A stretch of 64,000 bases of DNA, from positions 1,714,646-1,778,645 of the forward strand of contig HG738136.1 of the NCBI GenBank assembly GCA_000499405.2, read 5' to 3'. The notes beneath the pieces were generated by a model, which saw only the letters and a program-made list of their open reading frames with translations, ran no database searches and was not told the DNA's origin. Made by a program: the position numbers and the translations under genes. Shown here in pieces: positions 13,178 to 24,852 of this stretch. This DNA comes from Onchocerca volvulus. Lineage: Eukaryota > Nematoda > Chromadorea > Rhabditida > Onchocercidae. Position 1 is the stretch's first letter. Each line of letters starts with the position of its first letter.

Positions 13178-13826
13178 TTAAAATAATAAAGTCAAAAATC
13201 TAAACTACAGGAATATGAATCATTCATCAGTAAATTTCAACAAAGATATATACTATATGAATCTAACGAGGAATGATATGATTTCTAGGAAATATTGGGA
13301 AAATAAAGTTTATCAGAGATAACTTTGGAACATTTCAATATCACTTAAAATTATCAAAAACTCCGAATAACTATCATATTCCTTCCCTCCCCCGCTCCTC
13401 AACCACCCGCTGTTCCCCGAAATATTCTCTCCGTTGCCACGTCCGAATTAACCCGCGAAAATGGTCAGTTGTCAATATGCGATCGGAATAGGCGTTCAGT
13501 TTGCGATGAGCGGGAAGTAATGTTGGAAATATTGGATTGTTTATAAATGTTAGCAAAATTGCTGAGGTCATAGGTCAACGGATCACCATTCAATGATTCT
13601 TCATTGTTTTAAACGCATGACGAAGATCTTGAAAACATCAATACATCTAATTTTAGAAGCTATAAAAAATTAAAACTAGAAATATTTATTGCATTTAATT
13701 TTGAGATACTTGATAATTGATAATCATAGCTTGAAATTCTTCATATCGATTATTCTACAGTAACTTAGTTAAAAATTATATAATTCTATACAATGAATTG
13801 TTTTTTTTTATAGTTAAGAAAAGAAA
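13178..13826. promoter_or_regulatory. Divergent promoter region, NUSAP-like / INTS13
   Basis: About 650 bp separate the two start codons on opposite strands. A GC-richer patch at 13381-13460 stands out in the AT-rich DNA and may be the shared control region. No TATA box was assigned. INTS13 has an acceptor-like TTTATAG ending at 13813, 13 bases before its ATG, consistent with spliced-leader addition. Confidence 0.4.
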
Positions 13827-16800
13827 ATGGTTTTGTTAAATGCTCATTCTACCCGTTGGATTCATACAGATCCACTGTCAGCATTATGGAATATGTCAGA
13901 TGACATACCGGTCAATGATGTAACGATAGGCCCGGACCATAAAACTGTTATTGTCTTAGATCATTCACCCGATTTTGCTACTTCTTCCAATTTTGTTAGT
14001 TTCAGTTTCTTTTGTTTACTTTTATTTTTTCAGTAAATCAAATTTAAATGAAATTATCGTATTTTCTCATCCGAATTCGCCTCAGTTTTTTCCCTCCGAT
14101 ATTTAAATCCCAACTTTCCTTGTATTGTAGAAAATTTTTGCTTATCCATTTTTAAACTTAAATAAGTATCAGCAGTACTTGTTTAAATTCACGTATGTAT
14201 AAAATTATACATTTTAGACTTGGAAAGTTATCTTTCTGCGTAATAATATAATCGTAACGATAGATAATAACAGAATAAATATCATGCAGGATAATTGGAC
14301 AATTTTTATTAACTATTTAATAGTCACAAATAAAGATAGTATAGTCGTCAGTATTCTTTCATATGTAGAATTATTTCTAGAAAATTGATATGCCACTGAA
14401 AGATTCAACAACGGGACAAATGCGTGTAGTGAATCAGGTGGAAAAGATGCTTTGGACTTGTGCCGTTGAATCAGCCTTTGAATTCCATCGAATTGTTGAT
14501 GAAATTTATCCAGATGGTGTACGATTAATACGTTTCGTGATTTCCGATTTTGTTGGAAGATTTCTAACACCGAACTGGGGCACACAACTTATTTCATTAG
14601 ACCAGGTTTTTATTTTCTTATATGTCATTCATCAAAAAATACGAGATTGTGAACTTCGAGATTCAATTTTAAAAAAGTATTAAAAAATTTATTCCCATTA
14701 AAAGTATCATTCTATATTGGTAATGCTTGAATATTTTCAGATCTTTTATCACATTTCATATTTTTTTAATGCTTAGAGTTAATCTGATCGTTAAATTCTA
14801 TAATTTATCTTTCCTCTTCAGTTATTAAAATCATTCGCATCATGTGGGGTCCCGGATGCTAAAGCAGATTTATCATCCTGTTCAATAATTAACGGTATCT
14901 CGATCGCTGTTGAAGCGATTAGCGAATTGACAGAGTTACAAAAAAAACAATCCGATTTGAATTCCGGTTTCAAGTATTTTGGAAAATGTAGTAAACGTAG
15001 CGGAAGCAGTACAAGACAGCATATTGATGAGAGGCAGGTGGAGAACAAAGAAGATTTACTAGATGTTGCTGATGATAAGAAGAAAACGGATTTGAGAAAT
15101 AAAAACTTTGCGGTAAGCTTTAAGTATTCATTTTCTTGGGAAGTATAAATTTTTCGAAAAATATTCAATTGTTATAATTGCATTACTTTAATTATTGATT
15201 ATTTTTATTTCAGTTTAAGAAAACATATGAAAATTAATTAGCTTGTTTTTTTTTTCCCAGGATCGTGTGAAAAGATTATCACTGAAAATGAAGCTCGCAA
15301 GGCAGGAAATGTATGCGTTAACACTCGAAAATGGTATCAGAAAAGTATTTCCAAATACAGGCTCAATTGTTGTTTTCACGTCTCTCAAGAGGCATAGTTG
15401 AAAATTTTTTGATATTTAGTTTTAAAAAAAAAAAAAGTCATTTATAAAAGGAACTAGTGCTATTAATCTATTTATTTAGTTTAAACAGAGTAATAATTTG
15501 GTCAAAGTGTGATTGATCATTTGTGAGAGTATTTCAGTGATGAAGATATTGCTATGCTGATGAAACATATCTATGAGGATATTGTCAGTCGCAATAAAAT
15601 TGTAAAAGCTTTGGATGGTGATAAAAAGTTAGTGCTAAGAAATGATTTTTTCTTTTTTTTTTTTTTTTTTTTTGACTATAATTCATTTCAGAGAATAGTT
15701 GGATTTTTGCTACATGTGCGAATGGAGGAGAATTTAGAGAAAAAATTTTTTTACGTATTTCAGTTTTGCTCAAATCACGCATGTTCAAGTTTATTTCATC
15801 ATTATTTATCCCGTGACAGATGGCAATAAGGATAAAATTTATCTTCCAACTGCTAGACCGCTCACTAAGGTTGCTTTTTCTTTTTTCTACTTTGGAGCAT
15901 GATTTTAATTTCTTTTGCCTCAGACCTAAATTTTTCTTATAAAACTGTTCACTCTATTATATGCAGTTCATTTCCTTGGTTTTATTCACATGATTGATAT
16001 TTTTATTTCTAAAAATATTTTGTCAGTGTGAAGCTTATTCTTTGTAGCTGAACGATTATGTTTCGTGCAGTGTTGTCTGTGCTGAAGCTGGTCCATCACT
16101 ACGACCCGTTTTGCATGGTGTTATTCTGAAACACTTTAATTTAGCCTCGACGACAGTTACTGGTATACCAATGAAGGTTAGCTCTGATGAATGAATTTTT
16201 GCAAAATCTCAAATTTCGAGATTTAATTTAAATTTTAATGTTGATTTATCACGTTTTCAGGAAGAAGCGCAACAGGGACAGTCAGTGAACTATGATGTAG
16301 AAGTATTCCATCCACGTCGAAGTCATTATTTGTTGCATCAGTATGGTTTGATCGGTCCAGGATCCAAGTTACGAGTTACTGTTGACCCTGGTGATTATGA
16401 AACTGTTAAATTAGCTTGGACAACTCCATCTGCTAAAAATCGTTGGAATCAGGTTTTTGTTTTATTCTCATTGTCTTATATTGAAACATGAAAGTCAATG
16501 TATTAAGAATAAAAATTGATGCATTCTTTCCAGTTCCCTCGCTGCATTTCCGCCCTTCCGATATCGCCAGCAAGCGTTAATGGTCGACCATCTGCCTGCC
16601 TTACTTCTTTTCTTCTCAGTGGCAGAAATGTTATGCTTGAAGTAACATTTTATTAAAATTTTTATTTCTGTTTCAAATTTCAGACATAAATGAAAACTTT
16701 TTTGTTGAGCATGCAAAAGTTTTTTCTACTAGAAAACAAGCAAACTGGCTGATTTGTACAGTGTAACTTAAGTAGCTAAAAATCTTTTGATCGAACAGTT

Positions 16801-19358
16801 TTCAATTGATTTAGGTATTGAAACAAAATGTACATTTACCACGAGACGTTACGCCAAATGTTAATCAGAAGCTCATTTCACATTTGTTGATGTGTCATGC
16901 AGGGAGGATTTATATGCATACCGTCTACATCGGAAATCATCGTAAGCCATTTTCTTAACCTTTATTGCAAAAGATGTCGGAAAAATCCGAAAAAAATAGC
17001 GCAACTAACAATTATTTTAAACAAGAAATATAAAGGTCAACTAGTGCAACATAATTCCAAAAGGACGATAAACATGTTTACCGCCCAAACGCTCCGATTC
17101 ACAGATTAGTAAAATGAAGTCGACCAGTCATGAGACCACACTTGGAGATCAGGTAAGGGAGAGGAGCCTCGAAAGAATTTAAAAGGCAGGATTTTGGAAC
17201 AAAAAGGCAATTCAAGTTCGACATATTTCGGGAGTTCAAGTTTGTTACAGTTCAGATGACATAAGCAACAGTTCAGGAGGAGGAACAATAGTTGCAAAGG
17301 GTAGATACGACGTCGTAGTAAACATTTAAGCGATTTTTCATACTCTTTGATTATTTAACGTATATTGTTCATTTATTCCTTATCATTGTATAATAGCGAT
17401 ATTGTGTATAATATCATATAAACACAATAAAGCCTATTGTTGACCTAATTGAATCATAATAGCGAGAAGAAGCAATCTTCAATCCAACCGGACGACAAAC
17501 CGAGTTATACAAAGTATCGGATTTTTTCTCCAGCAAAAGATTCTTGATTTCTCATCTGTCTTCTTTGCAGCAGTACTTGATGACAAGAATTTCTTAGCAA
17601 GCTCAATATTACCTAAACCGAGTGCACCGCTTCGTGTTGCTGATTTTGCTACTTTAATGAAAGAAACACGCCTTGTTATTTCACAGGATGCAGGTAATGA
17701 TACTTTCATGTTTTCATTCATTTTTTTCTTATTTTTCAATTTTATTTTCAAAATTTCGGTATCCAGAAAAGACATGCTTGAAGTTTTATCATATAATATC
17801 AACAGTTTCTTGTAGTACTGATGCTGAGCCTTGTAAGATTAAAATTGAAAAGCTCATTAAATTTGCCTATTTCAGATGCTTCATCTTCGTCAGGCGATGA
17901 TGAATCGACATATAACGAACAAGCACGAAAACAGTTGTTGAGACTTACTCGTTACTGGCCTTGCAGACTAAATGAAGCTTTCATATATAATTTACCTAAA
18001 GTATTGTCATTAGATATTGATTCTGATTTATTTTCAAGAAATTGTTTAGCCTCTTACTTGTTATTGAAAAGTCATCGAATTAAAAATTTAATTGCTTTGT
18101 ATCCAAGTAGTAATTTCGATTTTCAGAAATTTGATCCATTGTTGTTTTTAATGCGACTCAATGAGCTTTCAACGAGTGATGTTAATAAGTGTCGAGAATG
18201 TATTTATTCGCTAATGGCTTACAAAGATTCGAAGGAGCCACTTACTTTAAAAAGTGTGGATTGTGTAAAATTCAAAAATCCACTTAGTAGGTGAGAAAAT
18301 GGATCTTAATCTTTGAAAAAAAAAAATTAATAGTGATAAATCACAAACAGTTTTTTCTAAAAGAATGTAAAATACTCTATTGATTATTTTCTACATTGTT
18401 CTTCCTAAGATTTTCTCAAAACTTATTATTTCTTTCTAATTTAAAGCTTCTATAGGGATGAACAATTCCGATATGCTTGTGAAGAGCTACTGAATCATTT
18501 GCATAACTATGTAAACCATTCGGAGAGACACCTCGAAGTATTCAACATGTTCCTCCAAGTACATTTTTCCATCACACATTTTAGCACTATCCATTGTTGG
18601 TCTTTTTTAGCGAATTAGTAGATTTTTTACCTAATTTTCTGACAATAATATCATTTGAAGAGAGATTGGAAATGTAGCATTGTGTTTCTTGATTGATTCT
18701 TATTATATCCTTATATTTTTGCAGATCTCGGGTTTTGATCGTGCAACTCATCTTTCAGTGCAAGATGTTTCAGTCCGTACCACTCAGTAATTTTTTTTTT
18801 ATAACTTCTCTTGATCTAAAAAACTTGTGGTGTACTCTAGAAACAAGAATGGAATTTAACAAAAACGAAAATAGTCTTGTGGGCTATTCATATATGTTAT
18901 GGTATCTGTAATTTTTCTTTTTGCAGATTGCAGCTCAGTTCCTCATCAGTTTCAACAATTAGAAGTCAGTCACCAGTGGATACAATACAAGCGGAAAATC
19001 GTAGCATATCTCCGGTTGCAAAAAAGCCACGAAAAGCGATATATACCTGGGGACCAAATGGTATTTTTGATCATTTGTAAATACATATTGATGAGGAAAG
19101 AGGTATTAATAATAGTAATTCATTTTCATCAAATGCTATTCGTTCGATAAAATAGAGTTTTTTTTAAATCCTGAATGTCTTTTCTTTTTAGAAAAGTTGA
19201 ACCTTTATGACTACTATCTTGAACGATACCAGAAGGAACATTTGACAAAATGGAAGGATTTCGTTGGTCGGGTAAAAGCTGGCAATAAGCTTGCTGTACT
19301 TTATCCAAATCTCGATCTCAGCAAAGTACCCAGCAAAGGTGATGCTGATTCTGTGTGA
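13827..19358 (+). CDS. INTS13: Integrator complex subunit 13 (Asunder homolog)
   Basis: Sixteen exons: 13827-13994, 14381-14605, 14822-15112, 15261-15391, 15538-15627, 15764-15869, 16048-16176, 16261-16452, 16534-16641, 16815-16941, 17571-17693, 17876-18290, 18447-18558, 18725-18786, 18927-19060, 19192-19358. All phases agree, giving about 859 residues (human 706). Landmarks in order: HKTVIVLDHSP, MLWTCAVES, VRLIRFVISDF, LASTTVTGIPMK, NYDVEVFHPR, LAWTTP, VNGRPSACLTSFLL, LRVADFATLMKETRL, LTRYWP, and a C-terminal KPRKAIYTW with a closing helix. INTS13 belongs to the Integrator module that contacts the cleavage core and is needed for snRNA processing, dynein recruitment and cell division. The acidic S/D-rich insert near SSSSGDDES and a longer linker explain the extra length. 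Intron 4 has a GC donor at 15392. Intron 10 holds a decayed repeat. Confidence 0.92.
17028..17545 (+). mobile_element. Decayed multi-copy element inside INTS13 intron 10
   Basis: This stretch is less AT-rich than the surrounding intron and is related to 38440-38990 on the minus strand, in the same internal order. The shared segments start around GATAAACATGTTT and AAACGCTCCGATT (17064-17100), continue through GGGAGAGGAG (17157-17166), and resume at AAGAAGCAATC to TTTTCTCCAGCAAAAGA (17467-17541). The reading frame is interrupted by stops and shifts. It may be a degenerate transposable element or a relic of an unknown gene family; no polymerase or integrase motif is visible. Confidence 0.55.
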
Positions 19359-19492
19359 CTCTTTCCGTTTTGCTTGTCCTTTATTATAGTCTTTTCTGAT
19401 TTTCCCAGAATTTTCAGGAGATCTGCATAACTTCTAGAAAAAGATTGCTAAAAACTAAAATGAAAGTTTTCTGAATTTGTATAAGATTTGAA

Positions 19493-19640
19493 AGTTGAAT
19501 GTTGTTCATTTTACAAATTTTAATGTCACCATCTTAAATATTGTTCATTTTTGAATGTTGAATATTGTTCATTTTAGAAACTGTTTATATTGCTCTCTTA
19601 AAGATTGTTTATTTTTGAATATTGAATGTTGTTCATTTTA
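19493..19640. repeat. Degenerate tandem repeat, GTTCATTTT motif
   Basis: Units of roughly 40-60 bp built around TTGAATGTTGTTCATTTT recur about four times with substitutions and small indels in the INTS13 3' flank. Confidence 0.5.
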
Positions 19641-20340
19641 TGATGATTTTATTATCACTATATTGATTAGGCATTTTGTCATTGTTGCATATATTTTTAT
19701 TTTATGTCATTTTTCTATTTGTTCGTTCCTTTGCAAATTATAGTTTAGTGAAGAAGTTATTGATAAATATACAATTATATATAACAATGGTTGAAAACAC
19801 ATAACGAGAAAGTCAGGAATATGATTCCTGATTTCCTTGCAAAAGATATACAAAGAATGGGAAAATAAACACATAAACTTAGCACAGTCATTTTATTTCG
19901 AGTCTCATTTAGCTGATTTTTTCCAAACATAATCCTTTCACATATTTTCGAAAGGACTTATTCAAAAGAAATTTTCATATCTCCAATTTTGGTGCATAAC
20001 AGAATGAAAAGCTGACGACCTATTTCATTGACAATTAGGGAGCCTAAAAATAATAAAATCGATTGAGAGATGAAGCATAAATGGTTTGGCCCAAAAGCCT
20101 ATCCTTCATTCAAGGCTGCTTATTGATTTAAGAGAGTCCAGAGGGGGGGCTCCTATTTTAGTTTTGCTTGTTGTACTTGGCTAAATAAATACTCTTGCCT
20201 CAGTATGGCTTTTATTTATATGTTTCTTTTTTTCATTTTTTTTTGAAAATTCTATTAATTTCTCGTAGATAAATATTCAAAATGAAAAGAGACTATTTCT
20301 GGATGACACAAATCTCAAATCCATCAAAGCTTTTCGTCTT

Positions 20341-20568
20341 TACTTGAATTTACGAGTACAAAATGATAACAGATTATGAAATGCTTGATTTCCATTGAGA
20401 AAATCAATTTCAAGTACTTGAATTTACAAGTACAAAACGATAACAGATTATGAAATGCTTGATTTCCATTGAGAAAATCAATTTCAAGTACTTGAATTTA
20501 CAAGTACAAAACGATAACAGATTATGAAATGCTTGATTTCCATTGAAAAAATCAATTTCAAGTACTTC
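20341..20568. repeat. 74-bp tandem repeat, three copies
   Basis: Copies start at 20341, 20415 and 20489, each beginning TACTTGAATTTAC and ending ATCAATTTCAAG, followed by a partial fourth start TACTTCAT at 20563. The spacing is exactly 74 bp and the copies differ by only a few bases, so the expansion is recent. No coding frame runs through it. Confidence 0.95.
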
Positions 20569-22574
20569 ATAAATCCGCTTTTACCATTGCTAGTAATTAG
20601 TTATTTCAGCGAAATGCTTCGAAAATTGCAACATCAAAATTAAATTTTACATTTGATTTAGAAACTTTGTTTTAAAATAAAAAAGGTTCGTTTATTTGTT
20701 TTTTTTGAAAAAAAATCTTTAAGAAATATTTTTAATTTGGCAAATGTACTTTTAATGGAGTGAATCATTCCATATTTTCTATTCCATTTCTTATCAGCAT
20801 TATCATTTTTCACTAATAAGGGCATTGTTTATTTCGTTTCAGTTAATTATTCGTGTTATCAGTTAATCAGTATCAGATAATTATCGTTTTACTTTGCCAT
20901 TTCTGCATAAATAGACAATGGTTAAAGCTATGAAAAAATATTTATTGAACTTTCAATTTTTTTAGAATTAAAATTATTCTATAATCGATTTCTGGAATTT
21001 CAATTTAATCCTTTATCCTTGTTAATATTTCATCAATTCATATTTCAATAAATTTAATACTTGAACTCAAATTAATGACTTGCTTACTGATCTTAAAGTA
21101 ATACACAATACAAAAAAATGGAAATTATATAATAAACTTTAAAATTTTAACTTCAATTTTAGGTAACTTTAAATCTCGGAAAAAAAATTTTTTAACTTTA
21201 ACTTTAGGTAAAAAAAACTGTTAGTTTTTTAAATATTTCACGTTTTATCAAATCATTCGTCATTCAGGGCCATTTTCATATTTTGGAAATTTTTTACAAA
21301 TGATAATCGATAAGACTGGTTTTTGATGATTGTTTGGCGTAAAATCGCATGCTCGACAAATGTTGCAATGAATTGGTGCAAATTCAATCGAATATTCAAC
21401 AAAAGCACAGGTTTATCTCCAATCAATCCTTCATCAATTCTCGCTCCCATTTTTATCACTTTCAAATAGTTTATCATTTTTATCACTTCACTACCATTTC
21501 TTCATTTGTTTTTCTATTTAATGTTTTCCCGAAAAATAATATTCATTTCAATGATTCAAATTTAAGTATCACTATGAAACAATTCTTGCATTGTTTAAAT
21601 TTATCATTATTTTTTTCTATATTATTCTTTTTTAAATCTAATTGATTTTTTTTATTGTAATAGTAAACTTCTGGGAATTTCGCAACACTTGCGATTTTGC
21701 AACATTACGATTTATTAAAATTATTAAAAGAAACATATATTGATGTAGGAGTTTCGTTTCAATTTTCAAATTATCATAGATTATCAAATGCATCATTTGA
21801 TTTCAAATGAAATTTGCCTTCGCAAATCTTCCTTTCTCATTTCCTTTAATTTAGTTTCTATTGAAATATTTAGGAAATGTATATATGTTATTAAAATTGC
21901 AATAGGAGGAAAACTATTTCTCTTGCGATATATTTCTTTTTTTTATTTTTTTTTTTTCAAATTTGAATTCATTTTTTCTTAATTTCAAATTTGGATCTAT
22001 TTTTTTTCCAATATTATCATTTCGAAGAATTTTTTCGAATGATATAATTTGCGTATCTTTTGTATTTGAAAAGGATTTCTTCAAATATTTTATTTTAAGT
22101 AATTCATTTCTCATTTAATTTGATTTAACAAAAGATTTGCATAATATAATTCGTAGTTAACGAACAAGCTTATTTTTCTTTTATTATAACTTAATATTAT
22201 TCTATTATTTATTGCATTTGTATTTGCTAAATATTCGTAGCAATTTGATCTCAGACAAAATTTTGTAGAAGAAAATTATATTTAAAGTATAAAAGTTCAA
22301 ATTTTTTCCAATAAGCTATCATTTTTTGTATGAGATTTGATCGAAATCTCGTCTAGTTTGATAATATCAACACAATGTTTTAGTAAGAAAAAATTATTTT
22401 GAAGCTTTGTGATCTCTCGAAAATGATTTTTACACAATTTTAAAAATTTGCTAATTTCACTAAAAAAAAGTTTACTTTCACAATAGGGAAAAGTTTACGA
22501 GATTAGAACATTTGAAAATTTTGTAGAAATTTTGAAAATTTTTTGGTTTTTTTTTTTTTTTTTTTTTTAAAGCA

Positions 22575-22685
22575 AATAGATTATATAAATATTGAAAATA
22601 GATAATGTAAATATTGGAAATAGACAGCATAAATATTGGAAATAGATAATATAAATAATTGAAATAAATGATACAAATATTGAAA
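22575..22685. repeat. Short degenerate tandem repeat, about 24 bp unit
   Basis: ATAAATATTGGAAATAGAT-like units recur four to five times with substitutions, just upstream of the first recognised U2AF35-like exon. Confidence 0.6.
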
Positions 22686-22732
22686 ATTTATTGTGAAGTC
22701 TTTTAAATGCAATAATTCGTTAATTCTTGCAG

Positions 22733-24852
22733 AGTAAATTGTTCATTTTATTTGAAAATCGGCGCATGCCGACACGGTGATAAATGTTCTAGGCTTCATA
22801 TACGACCAACTTCTAGCAAGGTAAGTACCATTTTAAATTGTGCACCTTAATTTTATCTTTTTACTGAACAACATCAAAGATTAATTTTGATTAAATTTTT
22901 GGAATTTGATCGAAAATAAATAATGTCAAATAATTTCAGACAATTTTATTGAAAAATTTCTACCATTTTGGTGGTATTATTCGACAAGGTATTGTTACAT
23001 TTACCGTATATTCAATATACTTTTGAAAATTACATCTAACATTCTTGATAATTAATAATGGTACATTTAAGGTAAGAGATAACAGGTAAAAAGATTAGAG
23101 ATAAGTAAGAAATGATTAAAGATAAGTAGAATGGCTTTATGTTCATAAGAGATAAATGAAGAAAATGAAGCGAGAGAAAGAATTAATGAAAGATGATAGA
23201 ATAGGAGCGAAAGAAATAAGTGAATTGATAATTGGATTTAGAGTGATAAAGATTTAATTATCTTCATTTGATTCGAGAACAAACAATATCTTAGATATTA
23301 CTTCTTTTTAATAATTTAGATATCACTTGTTTTCAGATCTTTCCAAAGAAAAAGAGCAACGTGAATTTGACGAATTTTTTCGCGAAGTTTATTTGGAAAT
23401 TGACGAAGAGTACGGTGAAATAGAAGAAATGAATGTATGTGATAATGCCGGTGAACATATGCTCGGCAATGTTTACGTCAAAGTAAGGTTAAATGTTATT
23501 TGTTAAGCAAAAAATTTGATTAATTTAAAATGTAATATTACTACATTACTCATCAAGTAAAACAGCAAATACTTCTCAATCAAATTGTAATTTGATCAAA
23601 AATCAGAAGTTTTTATTTTAAACTAGCTGGACCGGCTACACTTTTTTTTTACGGCCGATCCAGCTAATTTATGTAAGTAAAAATGTAAATGTTCGTTTGT
23701 TCAAAATCTTAAATCTTCTAAGATTCTTAAACACGCATTTTATCTGTACGCGCCTATTCGAATGCAACGTTGCATTAAAATTTCAAATCAATCGATGCAG
23801 AACTTGCAACATTGTATCAAAAACTACAACGAATATTTACATTTTTATTTATATAGATTTGAAGTAAGCACTATGCTTGTTTGATTGCAAACAATACGAA
23901 TGATATGAACTGTTGAAAGTGATAAAAGTTTAAAATTATTTGAAAATTTCAATTTAGTTCCTGCATGAATCTGATGCAAGTAATGCAGCAGAAGCCTTGA
24001 ATAATCGGTGGTTCGATGGTAAACCTATTCATTGTGAATTATCACCAGTTACCGATTTTCGTGATGCCTGCTGCCGACAATATGAAAATGGGTCAGGCTT
24101 AATTGCTGTTTATTTAATAAATAGATCCGGGAAATATACCGATAATGCAATGATATTTGATATATTGTAGAGAATGTAGTCGTGGTGGATTTTGCAATTT
24201 CATGCATCTTAAGAAGATAAGCTCATCATTAAAACGAAAATTGGAAAAAGAGCGTGGAAAAGCACGCCGCAAGAAGTCCACAAAATTGCGGAAAATATCC
24301 GAATGCAGTTGTAAAAAGGTAGATGGATCGCTACCAAAGAAATATCAAGATGCATGCAGGTATATGTAATGTTGAGAAAACTTCCGAATATTTACTAGTT
24401 TAACCATAAAACAGAGAGAAATTGCATCATTTTTTCTAATTGATTCCAGTAGTGACGAATCATCTTGGTCCGATTACGGTCCATCATCATCCAGAAATCA
24501 TCGTTCATCGACACCATTTGCTTTCCGAGCTGATCGATATACATCCGATGTTAGCGAATCTGATTCTGAAATCGATCCAGAATTTGAAGCTCACAAGCAA
24601 TTATTGTAGGTTGAACAATGAATTTCAGAAAAATATTAGAATTCACTTTCAAGAATTCGAGAAGCAATTGCTTTACTTCAGTTAAAGATTGTTTGTAGAA
24701 TAGTTAGCATTATTTTCTGTTAGAAATATAGTAACTGAATAGATTAATATTTCAGAAGACGTCAACGATGGGAAGAATTACGTGGTAAATTTGAAATGCA
24801 ACAAAAATGGGACGAAGATCGAGAACGTAATTTTGTATTTTCATTATTATGA
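22733..24852 (+). CDS. U2AF1-like: U2AF small subunit-like splicing factor (first exon not found)
   Basis: Exons: 22733-22820, 22940-22988, 23337-23482, 23958-24091, 24171-24359, 24450-24605, 24756-24852. The first listed exon begins in phase 2, so an upstream coding exon is missing. Both CCCH zinc fingers are intact: C-x8-C-x5-C-x3-H in the first exon ([10 protein letters not shown]) and C-x7-C-x5-C-x3-H ([10 protein letters not shown]) after the U2AF-homology RRM. The RRM includes [21 protein letters not shown] and [21 protein letters not shown]2AF35 recognises the 3' splice-site AG during spliceosome assembly. The sequence fits U2AF1 rather than ZRSR. The tail is atypical: a lysine-rich helix, a cysteine pair SECSCKK, a Ser/Asp-rich segment, then [20 protein letters not shown], instead of an RS/Gly-rich tail. 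Intron 3 of this list carries a dispersed repeat. AATAAA lies 8 bases after the stop. Confidence 0.88.
23620..23860 (+). mobile_element. Dispersed repeat, AACTAGCTGGAC family, copy 1
   Basis: It lies in an intron of the U2AF35-like gene, starts AACTAGCTGGACCGG, and ends with CCTATTCGAATGCAACGTTGC, a TTTCAAATCAATC block and ACATTTTTATTT. It shares both ends, same orientation, with 62606-62955, and the 3' block with 39236-39325 on the minus strand. No coding sequence is visible, so it is probably a short non-autonomous element. Confidence 0.7.

Larger units (their letters stand above)
19359..22732. other. Intergenic region with tandem repeats; U2AF35-like exon 1 expected but not found
   Basis: This spacer holds the INTS13 3' UTR (AATAAA near 19864), degenerate GTTCATTTT repeats at 19493-19640, a 74-bp triplicate at 20341-20568, and a short degenerate repeat at 22575-22685. 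The first exon of the downstream U2AF35-like gene should end in phase 2 here, but no segment coding the usual conserved N-terminal 15 residues was recognised. Confidence 0.5.

Noticed and set aside
13374..13571. Minus-strand frame in the NUSAP/INTS13 divergent region
   Set aside because: No recognisable protein; the higher GC content fits promoter DNA better.
15392..15537. INTS13 intron 4 with a GT donor at 15397
   Set aside because: That donor leaves phase 1 and breaks the frame unless a weak acceptor is used; the GC donor at 15392 with the strong TATTTCAG acceptor gives a gap-free family alignment.
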